From Pseudoscleropodium purum (lineage: Eukaryota; Streptophyta; Bryopsida; Hypnales; Brachytheciaceae): DNA of 64,000 bases. The notes under the pieces were generated by a model. The model did no database searches. It saw only the letters and a list, made by a program, of their open reading frames with translations, and was not told the DNA's origin. Below are positions 34,150 through 47,005 of the stretch, one piece after another (positions within the stretch are counted from its first letter, which is position 1; each line of letters begins with the position of its first letter). The stretch spans positions 23,128,501 through 23,192,500 of the forward strand of contig OZ017799.1 in the NCBI GenBank assembly GCA_963969395.1, written 5' to 3'. The position numbers were made by a program, and so were the translations under genes.

Positions 34150-37100
34150 ACAACTCTATCAAAGATCCACCTCATTCACCATGTTCAAATTAACTAAGGC
34201 AACCTCTCTACTTTTCTTTGGAATTGTCTGAGATTTTGGATCTACTATCTTTGACCAATTTGAATATACTACACAAGTTGCATCCACCCAAGTAGAGGGG
34301 CTGTTTTCAACAATCCATTTACCATACCAACAATTTTGGTACCTCAATTCCAAAGTGCTTTCAGAATTGTCCAGTCGCCAATATTGAAGAAGAACTTCCT
34401 ATTATTCAAATCTCCTTCCAATCTGCAGACACTAAATAATGCTCTTCCTTACCAAACAACACAGATTGTGGGATCTTCAGGCCTAAGAAGAACCCATGAT
34501 CTTGGATGTATGTCAAGTCAAGGATTAAAGGATTCTCGTGGCACTTCATTTGCAGGGCTACAATATGGTTCAAGGCCTTTTTCCTTAGGAATGACATCTA
34601 GTACATTCACCATATCTGACTGACGAGGTCTTCTATGAGTTGCAACTCTCTACTCATGCTTTGGCCAGAAACCTTCCACCAATTGTGAAGGACAGTTTGG
34701 TAGGGATTCTTTAAGCTTATGTAGCACACACTTCTAATATTCAACATATGGATTGAAGGCAGTTGAAAATCCATTAAATTTTGACATTCCGTTTTCCCAA
34801 TATTGAATGTACTTTTCTATTCCTACCATCATAAAACCCTTGTTCAACATAGCTTTCCTCGCCATTTCTACGGCCTTCTCTTGATTTCTGGTAGCTTTAG
34901 GTACCTTGTTGCCCCACATGGGCTTAAATGGTATAGGTTTTGGATACCCTAGAGGGAGCTTCGACCAACCATTACTGTCTTTCTTCCATAGACATTGAGA
35001 AGGTTTGTTAGATGGTAGCCATTGCGAATCAACTGCCAACTTTTTATATTTCATAACAGGAACCCCATCACTATCTACATAGAACCTGAAAAGGTGCATC
35101 TCCCCCAATCCAATTAATCTAGCCAAGCTACTACTTAGATAACCTATAACAAACGACTCGAAATCTGCAACCTCTTGTATGAACTCCAACATATAGGCCA
35201 TTTCTTGGGATTGCATGAAGGTTTTCATAAGGTTAGCAATGACAAAAGTATTCTTGCTCTTCAATGCCTTTGACAAATGGCTGAAATAAGCATCGATATC
35301 TTCATGAGTATATCCAACAAGTAGGAACCAACTTGAATTTCCTTAAATACTCCACACATAGTCAATAATGATAGAAAAGCCATGAGGTACTGGTTCTTAT
35401 TATCCTTCACAGAGTTGTCAAGCTAAAGAAATAAATTCTTGGGAAGAGGGACAACACCAACACGAGCTAAAGGATTTGTAAGGGTCAAACAATCTATACA
35501 TTGAGACTTTCCTCTAAGTAGAGCCTCAAACATAGAATTCACCAAAGGATATGGAAATAAGTCACTTGTTTCTTGAATCGGTAGACCCTCTAATTTGCGG
35601 AACAATCTAGCCAAAGACAAAATTGTGAAGTTTGAGTCTCCTAGCCAACAAAATGTAGCATAATGGGCATACGTACAATTAGTGTGACCATGAGCAACCA
35701 TTCATGTTACATTCATTGGTATTTGTCCAAGACCTTGTGTGGCCTTCGTTGTCATGGGCATCCTTGGTAAAGCTGTCTTCAAAGTATCCATCTTGTTGTG
35801 AATTACACAAAGTATTTCTCAAGGATTCCTTTTTGACTCCTCATGCCACAATCCATATAGGTGATGACAAGAAGCTTGGTGATTGTGATGTTCAATCTTT
35901 TGTCTAGTAAATTCTACAAATATAGCACTCCCTTTCAACAATTTTAGAATAAATTGTACAAGCTAGTCACATAAACTACACTTTGCAAATGTACTTCCAA
36001 CATGCTTAATAGAAACATTGTTGAAATGCTCTTTCTTGATTCTACTATTTGTAGATTGGCTCACTAGTAGAAGACCATAGTCTGCATTTAACTATAGAGC
36101 CAACAGAATCATGCATAAGCCACGATAGTACCAACATGTAGTGCGAAAGCAAATTTACAAAATAAAAGACTCAAACCATAACTAATAAATGGAGCTGCAA
36201 ATAACTCAATTGGAGATCTCCACATGACTACGAAGAATGACAATAAAAGTGGATGAAGTACCTAGTTGGCCTCAACGCGCATGCGTTTCCAATTATTTTC
36301 CACTAGGAGGAATTTAAGGGTGTCCATTCTTTCGTGTCCAATGCCGTGCATCTAGTGAGGCATTTGGTTAGCATTTTTGTCAATGATAGCTTTCATAGTT
36401 CTAGTCGTTTGGAAGGTTCCAATCCAAGGTAGCTTAACCCCCTTGTTTTTGTGTGTCCCTGACACAATGCCATCTTTATACTTTAGCATATTATTATGAT
36501 ATGTAGATTTCAAAATTCCATGAATTAGATACCATGTTGACATACAAACATCCACACCTTCCAATGTAATGACTTTTTGATTCTTGTCCCCATTAAAATC
36601 ATGAATTTGACCACCAACCGCAATTCCATATTCACCTTAGTCTTCAAATGCCTTCAAGAAATACCTCTGGCTTACTAGTAACATCACTTCTTGTGAAAAG
36701 AATTGGCTACACAGCCTATCGTAGCATACAACGGAACAAACCTTACGAATCTTTGATTCGTAAGTTTTGTGGACAACTAGCGGCTCTTTGACACTTGCAC
36801 TGGGTTTTTGTACAATAAATCAATACAGTGCTATCTCCCTCCCTCTAAGATAAGCTTAAGGATCATGAGCACTAGGGATGGCAACAAAATACTCAACTGT
36901 GTCCTTCAATGATCGTCCACTAGAAAACTAGCAGTCAATCAATGGCCATTAGGCATGAGTCATGATCGCATCCTTATTTCCAAAGAAAACATCTAAGACA
37001 GTTACACCTAGATACTCATCACTAAGTATACCATCTTAAAAATAGTCTTCTAATCTCCAATAAATAATTCGACCCAACATCTAAACTATGCCATTAGAAT

Positions 37101-37605
37101 TTTGCAGATGCACCTCCAGTCCAACCCAATCTTTTTGTGGAACAAATGGAGGTAAATTCATCTCCAGGTTTGCAAACCTTTTTTTAGCATTACTTGTTAT
37201 CCATAAAACCATTTTCTAAAGAACATCCAATACTGATGTAATACCCCTTTGAGATGGTGCTACATGAATACTATTTGCAATGTCAATAATAGAATGCACA
37301 CTAACCAAAATCAAAGGAATTGACTCCAAGCGGATGTCCACCCCAAGCCATTGGCCCTAGGGACAAGCATCCACAACTCGTCCTCCACCAACTTCACCAA
37401 AATTTGCAAGATAAAGCTTGACTTCGTCTACATTGCTAAATTCTTGAGGACAATTTAACGAATTTCCAAATCCATCTGTTGTGGCAAGTTCACTTGCAAA
37501 TAGGACTAACTCATTGCCATTGCATACACCGAACATATCCATTAGAACTATTCTAGGAATTTCCAAGGAATCTTGTGAGATCTTTAAATTCAAAAATAAC
37601 CTGAG
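34150..37605 (-). pseudogene. DUF7869-type transposon-like gene, decayed, 3.5 kb
   Basis: On the minus strand one frame can be followed from an acceptor-like site near 37605 down to about 36280, apparently without frameshift but with around nine stop codons. It contains Y-D-R-L-C-S-Q-F-F-S, Y-G-I-A-V-G-G-Q-I-H and G-V-D-V-C-M-S-T-W-Y-L-I-H-G-I. After a donor-like site near 36270 coding resumes (about 35950-35420) with L-Y-G-L-W-H-E-E-S and K-M-D-T-L-K-T-A. Then follow C-I-D-C-L-T-L-T, a stop, and L-D-N-S-V-K-D-N-K-N. One base is missing before V-G-Y-T-H-E-D-I-D-A-Y-F-S. The LDN...DNKN...THEDID..F series is what I know from the DUF7869 domain of transposon-like eukaryotic proteins. The frame at 35276-34734 (180 codons) and pieces to 34150 form the C-terminal part. 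No intact product is possible. Function in life is unknown, presumably mobility-related. Confidence 0.65.
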
Positions 37606-37930
37606 AATAAAATACACCTGACAAAATGTGAGAATTATATTTAAATGAATTCGTGGGTGCTCATTATTGAACCATTAACTGGAGTTTTCTAGGTGATTGA
37701 AAATAAATACAATATTGGCGATATAGGAAGAACTAAGTGAATTCACCAAAAACATATCATATGCAATCTAACAAACGTTTGGAGTTCTCCAGTTGAAACC
37801 TAACCTAGACATTTAAGATTTACATTTCCGAAATCTAATTCATTCATAGATCCATTTATTGTTATTTACTATTACAACATTTGTAATGCTTTATTATATT
37901 TGTAGAAAATTTGTTAGAAGCCACATTGAC

Positions 37931-38132
37931 CTAGAGATCTCCAAGTGGAGAGGATTGATTCAACTTTAACGGGAGACCACACACAATATTCTTGAACTAC
38001 AAACACTATTTCACAATACATCACTCATCTAGAGATCTCCATATGAATATTTCAAAAAGATCTTTTCTGAAAATACGGCTAATCAATTGAGTAATTTAAA
38101 TGACGAAATCCATCTCCATTTGGAGATCTCTA
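37931..38132. repeat. Cluster of three GAGATCTC palindromes
   Basis: CTAGAGATCTCCA occurs at 37931-37943 and 38029-38041, and TGGAGATCTCTA at 38121-38132, roughly 95 bp apart. The cluster lies beyond the 5' end of the decayed DUF7869-type gene. Further copies lie at 36211 and 32537 and at 54.6-63.1 kb. The role is unknown. Confidence 0.6.
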
Positions 38133-41100
38133 GTTGGATACACCATATGATATACCCTATATGCTATATGTTGACTTTATAATACAAGCAATCAATACTC
38201 ATATACACATAACGTATATTTACAATATACTTTTATGACTTATATAGCTCACATAGGTATATACTATTACGTAACACAAACATTGTAGTAAGTCATATAA
38301 GTATATCGTATGGATAACTTATGTCACATAAGTATACAATACACATACTTCTATTGTGTTTTATTAGTAGAATGATGAAAACCACAAATTAAACAATAGA
38401 ATCCCCAAAACAAACTACTAAGATAATTGATGCTAATCAACGAAATTTCTAATTGAAGATTCAAATTGTAATTGACACACTGAAAATACCTATCTTGCAT
38501 TATAACATGAAATGTGTATGGCACACCTTTTGTCAATGAACTACCATCAATATTGATGTTCTTCCATGAAGACGTAAAGCGCATTTTGCAATAAGATGTC
38601 TTCACCGCGATGAATCGCCACAACACAAACATGGAGGACTAGCACAAGGATGCAGTGCAAGTGGAAAAGAGCGAGAGTGATTGACAACAAGGTACTTGGC
38701 ATGAGTGTGAGAGGGAGACTGATTTTGAATTTGAAATCTTGCCAAAAGTGTGTGCACGAGATACCTTGGCGGCAATTCTTTATGATAGTGCTTGTCCAAG
38801 GATTGACTAGCAAGAACTGAATGTATTATTTTGTGTACGATGTTACATTCAAGTGGGCTCACCAATTCATAATTTTAGTTGTTGAATTCCAAATTCCAAT
38901 CTCTTTTATGGTGCTTGGGAATCCTATTTCATCAGAGATTCAAGTCTCTAGTTTCTAGTTTAATTAGCATTGTCAGAACGTGACATATTTATGCTCTATT
39001 ACCATTAGTAACTTAGTTTTGGAACAAATTGTTGTTGAATGTACCGAACGGCAATGGTTTTTTCTTAACGTGAACGGTACTTTGTCTCAAATAAAAAAAA
39101 GTTAGAATTTAAAAAATGGAAGGGATGTTGCCACAAACCGAAACAAAAATCAATGGTCTACTAGGCCAAATGCGGACTATGGCTTTGTATATTAATTTAT
39201 TTGTAGGAAAATTCTATTTTGTTTCTTTCAAAATTGAAAACTAAACTAAAACTAAAACTAAATCAAAAGTTACTAATAACTATTTAATTTAAGGATCATT
39301 ATATCGTGTTTGTTCCAACAAAAATAATTTATAATTATTTTTTGAGTGACTTGACAAATGTAGTTTATTAGGATTTAGAAAATAACAAGTTAGTTTATCA
39401 AAACAAAACTTCATAAAATAGATTAAATCTTCCTATATTGTTTCTATAGACTATAGTCAGTAGGATATTTGAACTTCTGCAACTACCTTCCACAAACATC
39501 ATAGAAGATAGTCAAATTTAGAAGATTTCAAATATTCATCCATTACCACGGAGGCATGGACTTTAATTTCCTTAAATTTGGGGATTCTCTAAATTAGGGG
39601 AGTAAGTTATACAGATACCAAAGTAAGACTTTAGGAATAATTGTAGATGCTTCTCTAGCCCACAAGTGTACATAATCAATACTTTTTTTCACATAGCCCA
39701 CTTTAGTGTTTAAAAAAATTCACATATAAATTTTAATTCCTAGAAAAATTAACCCTATAAATCAATCATACTAATAAATCTGGTAATCAATGTTAGTTTG
39801 ATTGTGGTCAACTAGTCACTAAATCTGTCCTTCTACCAAGTCAATTATGGCTAGTGGTCTTGTGATTTCTTTTATGTAGTGAAATTCTATTTCAAATGTT
39901 TCAAGATCATCAGAATCATCTTTCTAACTTTGCAAAACATGCGTAGATCTATATAGTATATCCATAGATCTAGATAATACAACCATGGATGTACATAATA
40001 ATTCCATAGATCTATATAATATATTCATAATTATATTTAGATATTTAGATATAATATCTATAGATCTACATATTATATCCATCAATCTATAAAATACATT
40101 AGGAGATTTTGTAGGACATTGAGAGATTGACAAATTGACAGAAACATCAATCACACAATCATTCTTCAAATAATGAAGAGTTAGAAAGATCTATCTTCTA
40201 ATTTTGTAGGTCCACATAGATCATTTATATGGAAGGTAATTAAATGATGGACTTTCAATCCATATTAGGGTTTAGTAATTCCAAACCATAAACTCCCTAA
40301 TTCTACACTCATCCACCTTGAAGTAAGGGCAAAAGATGAGTTTATAAATATTATTTTCTTAAGAAATGAATGAGTACAATTGTTTGCTTCAATGACTTGT
40401 TCAAGCACATTGTCCCAAAATGGTAAAGCAGATATATCTCAAGCCATTTGAAGTTTAAGATGCTTACAACCTTATACTTTTGAATGTACACTTTCATAAT
40501 TAGCCCTTCCAAATTAGACGTGAAGTTCTATCTTCCAACAATTTAAGAAAAAAAAAATATATTGTATGTCTTGAATTATTGATGATGAAACCATTAATTA
40601 TTTAATAATTATGCAAATTATAGCTTTTGGAAGCTTTTGAAGATCAATAGTTTCAATGGGCAATCACATGATAAAAAATGTTGTAGTAAGTATAATACAA
40701 AATATTATTTATTTTTATTTTTACTTGAATTTTTGTAGAATTCAGAGCATTTGGCTTTATATATCTTTACATCCATTCATTAACTACAATTTTTAGAAAA
40801 TCTTTATAAGTATTAACCTTGGGGGATTCACATACCCTAACATTTCAAGTGGTAACCACATGCAAGAACATGATAAATGGGGTGAGGTGTGGGGGGGGGG
40901 GGGGGGGTGATAATTTTACATGTATTTTTTCCATCCCTATTTGTAGACAAGAAGCTACTAGTTAAGCATGTAATTTTTAGCACCCTATTTTTGGGGGTAA
41001 ATTCTTAGAAAGACTAATTTTTGGCACCTTGATTTTTTTAATATTGTAAAACTTCAAAACTATACAAAGAAGAATACTATGGCATTACAAAATCAAATAT

Positions 41101-41880
41101 GTGATCAAGAACTCAAGCATTGCATAGCATTGAAATTACCATTGGATGGATCATGCAATACAAATGACACACCATTGAAAGGGCCATTGAGAAATGAATA
41201 CAACTAATATCTAAGTAATTGAAGGGAGACCATTGACAATAAAATAAACTCTAATACCATTGAAAATGCTAGAGCATTCCTAGTCACCAACCTAAAAACA
41301 TGAAGGAAATTTCCCTCCAACATTGAAAAATGGACAAAAAAGACATTCAAAATTGTTTTGCGAACCTTGAATGTCAAGTGTTAAAAATCCAATTGAACCT
41401 ACTATCTACAAAGCTTTTAAAAGATCTCAAATTACTTTGGCATCCAATTCTTTTAATTTCTACTATACACAAAATTGGAAGAATTATACAAGACAATATT
41501 TTATATATAATAATCATAGATGGCACATAATTATAATTTACCAATGCTATGGTAGATTTAAGAAAAATATAAATTTTTCCTTAACTAATGAAATGAATTT
41601 TTTATTTTTATCTCACATAATTTTTTGAAATTTCAGTGGTCAATCATGTGACTCAAGATATTATCTAATTCTTTTAGTTATTTTTACTTCATTCAAATTT
41701 TGAATTAAATAGTTCAAATATTTTGAATTAGATATAAATCTATATAATTATAATGCTAGAGAGAAATGAATGTTTTCTTACAATGAAAGAAAAATATTAA
41801 GATTTAAAATTAAAAAAAATATATATTGGAATCATGACAATCATGAAATTAACAATTGAATGCTTCACATGTACATTGTA
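38133..41880. other. AT-rich spacer with simple repeats
   Basis: No supported gene. Between about 39940 and 40110 a degenerate repeat of roughly 25 bp (CCATAGATCTATATAATATAT type) occurs 5-6 times. A run of 17 guanines sits at 40891-40907 next to GGTGAGGTGT and may be a mutable homopolymer or quadruplex-forming site. A GC-richer patch near 38560-38800 has overlapping open frames on the minus strand without recognisable domains. Confidence 0.35.
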
Positions 41881-42176
41881 CTCGGGGAGTTTACTACCCT
41901 GTGCGTAGCAAACTGCGTGAGACCTATAGTAGGGTGCAGTTTATTCATAGGACATAAAATTTATACGCTTTGTAGATGTATTCAAGGGTGTAGGATTTTG
42001 TAGAAAAAGTAGTATAAATAATATTGGGTTTACTTTAATGGTTGGCAGTAGGTCATTATTAGAAGTACCATAGCATAATTTTAATTTGGGTGGGAAATTT
42101 TTTAAAGTAGAGTCCATTCCCGCCATATAGGCTGTAAGAAAAAAGATGAAAAACAGGCAACTGAAGTGCAACTTGG

Positions 42177-42538
42177 ATGAAGTCATCCGAGCTGATAGTG
42201 CTAGGATTTGAGGATCATCGTTCTGTGTTTGGCTGTGAGTGGGGTTTCAACGGAAATTTTGGAGCTCGTGCTTTGCTGGTGCTTTGGTCATTTGTTGGTG
42301 GTTGTTGTTGTGCTTGCACGTGTCTGTATTTAGTGATTTCGTGTGTTGCGATTGAGCGCTGCGTTGCGTGAGTATTGGCGATTTCGATTTGTTCTGGCGC
42401 TTTTGATTTCTCAAACTTCAGAGCTCAAACCCCAGGTGAATGCACTTAACCTCTTCAGCTTTGATACGGTTTCTTGGCAACCCTGTTCTGCTTGAAATGA
42501 GTGCGTTGTTGATGTTGTTCATTGATTTCCGCTTGCAG
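42177..42538 (+). other. 5' leader of the DDE-like gene, with intron 42436-42538
   Basis: The coding start at 42540 is directly preceded by a good acceptor (GATTTCCGCTTGCAG). A donor CCCAG|GTGAAT at 42436 would give a 103-bp leader intron. A second, stronger-looking donor, GTGAGT at 42368, would join an upstream open frame starting at 42177 in phase with the main frame and add about 64 residues rich in Cys, Leu and Val. I cannot decide between the two by reading. The region marks the left part of a GC-richer island. Confidence 0.5.
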
Positions 42539-42539
42539 G

Positions 42540-45500
42540 ATGACGTTCAAGATTAACTTGTACTTACTTGAGGATGAGACTTCCACTCCAGAGCTCACCG
42601 GGCTTCTTTTCTACGAGTCGGCTGTGCGGAACTATCAATCTTTGCGCGTGATGCTTGAAGATGTGGGCGTCATGGATGGCGCTTTTGATTTCTGGGATCC
42701 CGATTCAAATTGCAGGATTAGGTCAAAGTTAGAGCGCCTCAACCCGATTCGACCTAATGTGCATGTAATTTCTCAATGCGGGGTTGAGGAGCCCGCAAAC
42801 AAACGTCGTCGTGTGGGTGATTCCTCCATCGTTTCTGATTCAATTCCCTCGCTTGTAGTGTGTCTTGATTCTAATGAAGTCGATGTTGAGCCATTGAACC
42901 TTGCATGTGATTCGATAGATCCGGCAGCTTCTTCTAGGGTCAGTAACACATCATCTGGAGGTGAGCCGAAATTGGCTTCCTCTCTAATTAGTAAGGAAGT
43001 GCTGGAATTGTATGCCAAAGTTGAAGCAAAACTGAGGAGAGAGCTGAAAGCCATTTTTCTTGAGGATCATGATTGGCACTTGAAATCTTACGATGTTGGC
43101 AATGTCGGTGTTGTGAAGGTTTACTGTTCTGAATGTCGTAAGGAATTCGGTGGTAGTCAAAGAAACCACAGTAATGTAATGGTTAATAACTTGTTCAGCA
43201 ATTTTAAGAAAAGCCACATGAAGAGCGAAAATCACATTAAGCATTATTGTTGCAATAAGGGTGTTGCTTGGGATTCTCACCCGCAATCGACAGCGGCAAA
43301 GGGTAAGACTGTCATACTTACGCCGGAGGATCACAGACGCTTAGTATAGGAGGGCATCCTTATTCTCGAGGGTGTCAATACAGCTGCGAAGTCGAAGAAC
43401 AAACCATTCATTGTTGTCGGAGACCCTGATCAATCTGATGTTGTGAAGAGCTACTGGTATAAGGCTAAGTGTTCTTATTGCAGCGATTTCTTGGCATTGT
43501 GCCCTCCCAAGAAGAACTTGGAGGCCAATCTGCTGAACCATTTGGGAGGGACCAAACATGCCCTTGCAGTGGAGAAGATGGACTCTGCAGCATCGGCCAA
43601 ATCGGCCCTCATTTCTGGGAAGAGAGGTAGACCAACTCGGTCAGTTTCAAGTGGCGTTAGCCAACCCTCAGTACACTTTTGGTTCAGACATTCTGACTCT
43701 GAGGGGCATGTAAGTGAATCTCCAAACCTTGATGAGTCATTTTTTAAGGCTCTTATGTGTTGGGGTTATCGGAAAGAAAATTGTACGTATGGGCAGAATG
43801 TTTACCTCATTAAATCTTTGCTTAATGACCCGCATCCAGGCGGTTTCTGGTATCCAGAACCTCATGTTCATGATGTTGTGTCTGCATACGGGTCAGTTTC
43901 CATAATCTCAGGGACGTTCAAACATGCTGATTGTAGGAGGTTCAATGTGACGGAGGAACCCTTTGAAAATTTTACTTGTTCCCTGTGTGCTTCCATAACT
44001 GTTCAAGATGATTTTAGAAAACGAGTTGTCAAGGAAGAGAAGAGTATAGAGAAGAGGGGATTGCGGGGGACAAGTGATGGTAGGAGGTTGTCGTATCTTG
44101 GTACTGCTGAGCTTGCTTCTCATAGTAGGGTCATCAGAAAGGAATTAAAGCTTCAGAGGTTGCATTTGGTTGCTGCCAAGGTTAAAATGGTGCAACTGAA
44201 AGTGAAAAGGCCAACCTTGAAAGAAAGTGCGAAGTCAGCTTGCACTGGCGGTGATCTGCTAAAATTCTGTAATAATATAATTGTTGCTCATCGAACAGGG
44301 TCGTTTGGAGGAAAACCGGCCTTGTGGGACTTCATGAAAGATGTTGCAAGTAATTTGAATCGTAACAAAAAGGGATTCAGATTTTCTGCCAATTCTAAGT
44401 CGTTTTTTCAGGCTATGAAAATCTATGGTGGGCGCCGAATGTGTGACTTGTTCAGCGTTAACTATGCTGGTCCTTCGTTTTGTACAACTAAACGTGAGAA
44501 TAAGAAGGGTGTCCAGTTTGTTCCTGGTGTTCAACATCAAATTTTTGTGGAGGTTGCGAAAATCTATAGGTCTGCCAAGGAGGCTCATGGAATTTCGGGT
44601 CCCGTTCCAGTCATCCTTGCTGAGGATGAAACTAAGGTGAAAGCTAGAGTGATGTGGGACTCACAATTTGATGTACTGCTGGGCTTTTGTGGGACAAAAG
44701 AAGATCATGTTTGCAAGTCGAACTTCAGACTAGTTGTTGGCTCTGGTGAGGAGGGATACAATGCTGTTGTTGATGCATTTCGATCTAACCAGATGGGGGG
44801 CTTTGCCAGGATTGTGGTAGTCAACCTGATGCATGAGAAGTTACCTCGCCTAGTTTTGGTGGTTTCCTGCACTTGTGGCAAATTCAACGCAGAGTGGATC
44901 CGGGCTCAGTGGAATTCAATCGATGTTGTGTGGGAGTCTGTTGAGTGCAAGGACATCATTGGGCCGATTATTGGTCATGCTAGTGATGGAGATAGTAGAC
45001 GGCGTCAACACATGCTGAAAGACTACAAATTAGATGAGGGAAGTCGTTTACAGGTACAGTGGGAGGGCTGGTTGTTTTCTGCATCACTCGATGACAATGG
45101 TAATGCAAGAGGGCTTCACGACCAGGACTACATACACAACGGGAAGAAATTAATCAACCCCCTAGACTCTCCTGTTCGTGTCATGCAATTGGGTGGTGAT
45201 CTTTGTATTTTGGAACACATAGGGCTTGTATACCAGAAGTTTACTACTGATGACCATGGCTTGAAATTGGAAGATGTGAAGCGGACTGACCGTCAAAACT
45301 AGGCATCTGCACAGAGGTTATGTGCAACCAAGACTCGAAATTGCCTGAAGATGTTATGAGAGGCGAAGGATGTGCATCAAGAACGCACTTTGGGCACCGA
45401 GATGTACTTGCAAATGTGTGCTAGTTATATTGATATCTTCTGTAGTCCCAAGCTTGGCTTGCGGGACCGGATCGTGTTGGCAGCGAAGGTTTCATTTTTT

Positions 45501-47005
45501 TTCAGAATTTGGAAGCTCTGGCTAACTCATGGCGATCACTCTGTCTTTGGAAACACTCAGAATATCACAGCAGCTAATTGTTTTGTTAGTCAGCAGTGTT
45601 TCCTTGATATTCAGATGAGCTGCCACTTCATTGTCTTGCTGATTGTGCACTTTAGAACAAAATATCCCGGTCTTGCTGTTCCATTGCATTTGACAGGCAG
45701 TGATAGCTATGAGATTTTCTTCTCAAAGATAGGAGGGATGGTTGGTCTTGAACGTGCGTATGACTTCAATGAGCTTGTCAACAGTGCTAATACATTGAAT
45801 CATCTGTCGGGTCTTGAGTATGGGTAGAATGGACTAGCATTTGGGCGAGTGCACAACAAGATGAAGAACGTGTGGGAGAGTCTGCACCCTTTGCAGGAAG
45901 GGGAGTCAAGATGTGATTTGGCTGATTACTCCGAAGTCTCCACAGATGCTGATGTGATTTCAACGTTGAAAGAGGGCTTGAAGGAAGCACAAACAGTCAT
46001 CCGCATCTTGAACACGGCCCCATCTAATGTAGCAAAAAAAAAAGATTGGTTTCTAACGCCGTGGGTTGTTGAGAAGGCAGATTTCAAGAGCTTCGCCCAT
46101 GTACCTACACGTAATCCTGTAGCCGGTGAAGATGGTGACGCCGAGGTGCTTGCCCACGAAGCGGATGAGCACTCAACAGACCAAGAAAGCGGTGAGTGCC
46201 AAGCTGATGATGGCACTGTCCTTGAGGAGGGAGAATTCGATGATGGCCTCGACCCATTGACCGTTATTGAGTCTGAGGCAAGACACTGCCTAGTTGACAT
46301 GTTGAATTCTGGGGGGGGTGAGGTAAACATTGTTCCACCTCTTCAGAAATAGTGCCTGTAGTTACATTTGGGGGTTGTAATATTTATAAATCCACCTTGG
46401 TTTCACAGCTCAATGGAAATCCTTTTTTGTCAAAGGACCACCTAACCCGTGTGAGAAACTCCATCTATTTCAATAACAGTGAGGACTATCTTTCAACCGC
46501 ACAATGTAGTAGTACTTGTCTGCTTGGTGTAGGTTCAGATTGTGGGGTTTATTTTGTTCAACGCTCCACGACTAGGATATCTTCTATAGTGAAAGCCGCA
46601 GCAACCAGGAGGTACAAAACTAGACTATCCAAAGGTAAAAACCCATGTAGTGTTCTAACTGGTGTGGATGAAGGAACATGGTGGCTTGGCCGCGTCCAAA
46701 AAATCAAACGAAAATATGGCAACAAGTGGGGAAATTCTAGGCAACCGATTGATTTGCAGAACGGAACAGTTAGATCTTCTAACAAAGCCAACACTACCCC
46801 CTCTTGTCAGGTTTTGTTAAATTGGTACTCTAAAACAACCAACTCTAGTCTAAAATTCAAGTACGATGCTGTTGATGCCATTTGGATAGATGCTGATTGT
46901 ATCATTTCTACTGTGAATTTAAATTATTCAGCTAGTACAAACTTGTATAGCCTTGACATTGAGGACGCAAGGTCTTTTACCAAATTTGCATCCAAACACA
47001 CATAA
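42540..47005 (+). pseudogene. Zinc-finger/AT-hook DDE-transposase-like gene, about 1,460 codons, four in-frame stops
   Basis: One frame runs from ATG 42540 to 46322 and, across an 86-bp intron (46323-46408, phase 0), to TAA at 47003-47005. The total is exactly divisible by three. It is interrupted by TAG at 43347, TAG at 45300, TGA at 45357 and TAG at 45825, with no frameshift. Features in order: a leading domain (L-L-F-Y-E-S-A-V-R-N-Y); a Cys/His finger at 43125-43250 (C-S-E-C with a distal H/C set); a BED-like finger at 43470-43560 (K-C-S-Y-C, then N-H-L-G-G-T-K-H); an AT-hook core KRGRP at 43620-43634; a large core with A-E-D-E-T-K-V (acid near 44625), G-H-A-S-D-G-D-S-R-R-R (44973-45005) and G-S-D-S-Y-E-I-F-F-S (Glu near 45711). 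The spacing D...D...E with an SDG and a 'GSD..E.FFS' motif resembles RNase-H-fold transposases of the P/hAT kind. The C-terminal exon (W-L-G-R-V-Q-K-I, D-L-Q-N, F-K-Y-D-A-V-D-A-I-W-I-D) looks conserved but unnamed. It is either a young pseudogene or a gene with unusual decoding. Confidence 0.7.
46323..46408 (+). other. Predicted 86-bp intron in the DDE-like gene
   Basis: Donor GAG|GTAAAC and acceptor TTGGTTTCACAG|CTC. Removing it joins the long frame to the C-terminal 199 codons in phase 0, which otherwise sit in a different frame. The frame change therefore does not need to be explained by a deletion. An eight-G run just before the donor (46311-46318) is read in frame as Gly-Gly-Gly. Confidence 0.75.

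Noticed and set aside
41881..41945. Hairpin between ACTACCCT and AGTAGGGT near the island's left edge
   Set aside because: The two words are not true reverse complements of each other, so no hairpin is supported.
42773..46330. Minus-strand frames of 60-134 codons opposite the DDE-like gene
   Set aside because: They are shadows of the plus-strand reading frame and show no domain of their own.
42540..46352. Reassigned stop codon (TAG as sense) in this organism
   Set aside because: One of the four stops is TGA, the kinase gene itself ends in a normal stop, and other relics contain all three stops. Transition-type pseudogenisation explains it more simply.
46300..46360. Programmed frameshift at the eight-G run before the C-terminal frame
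   Set aside because: An 86-bp intron with good donor and acceptor joins the two frames exactly in phase, so no frameshift is needed.
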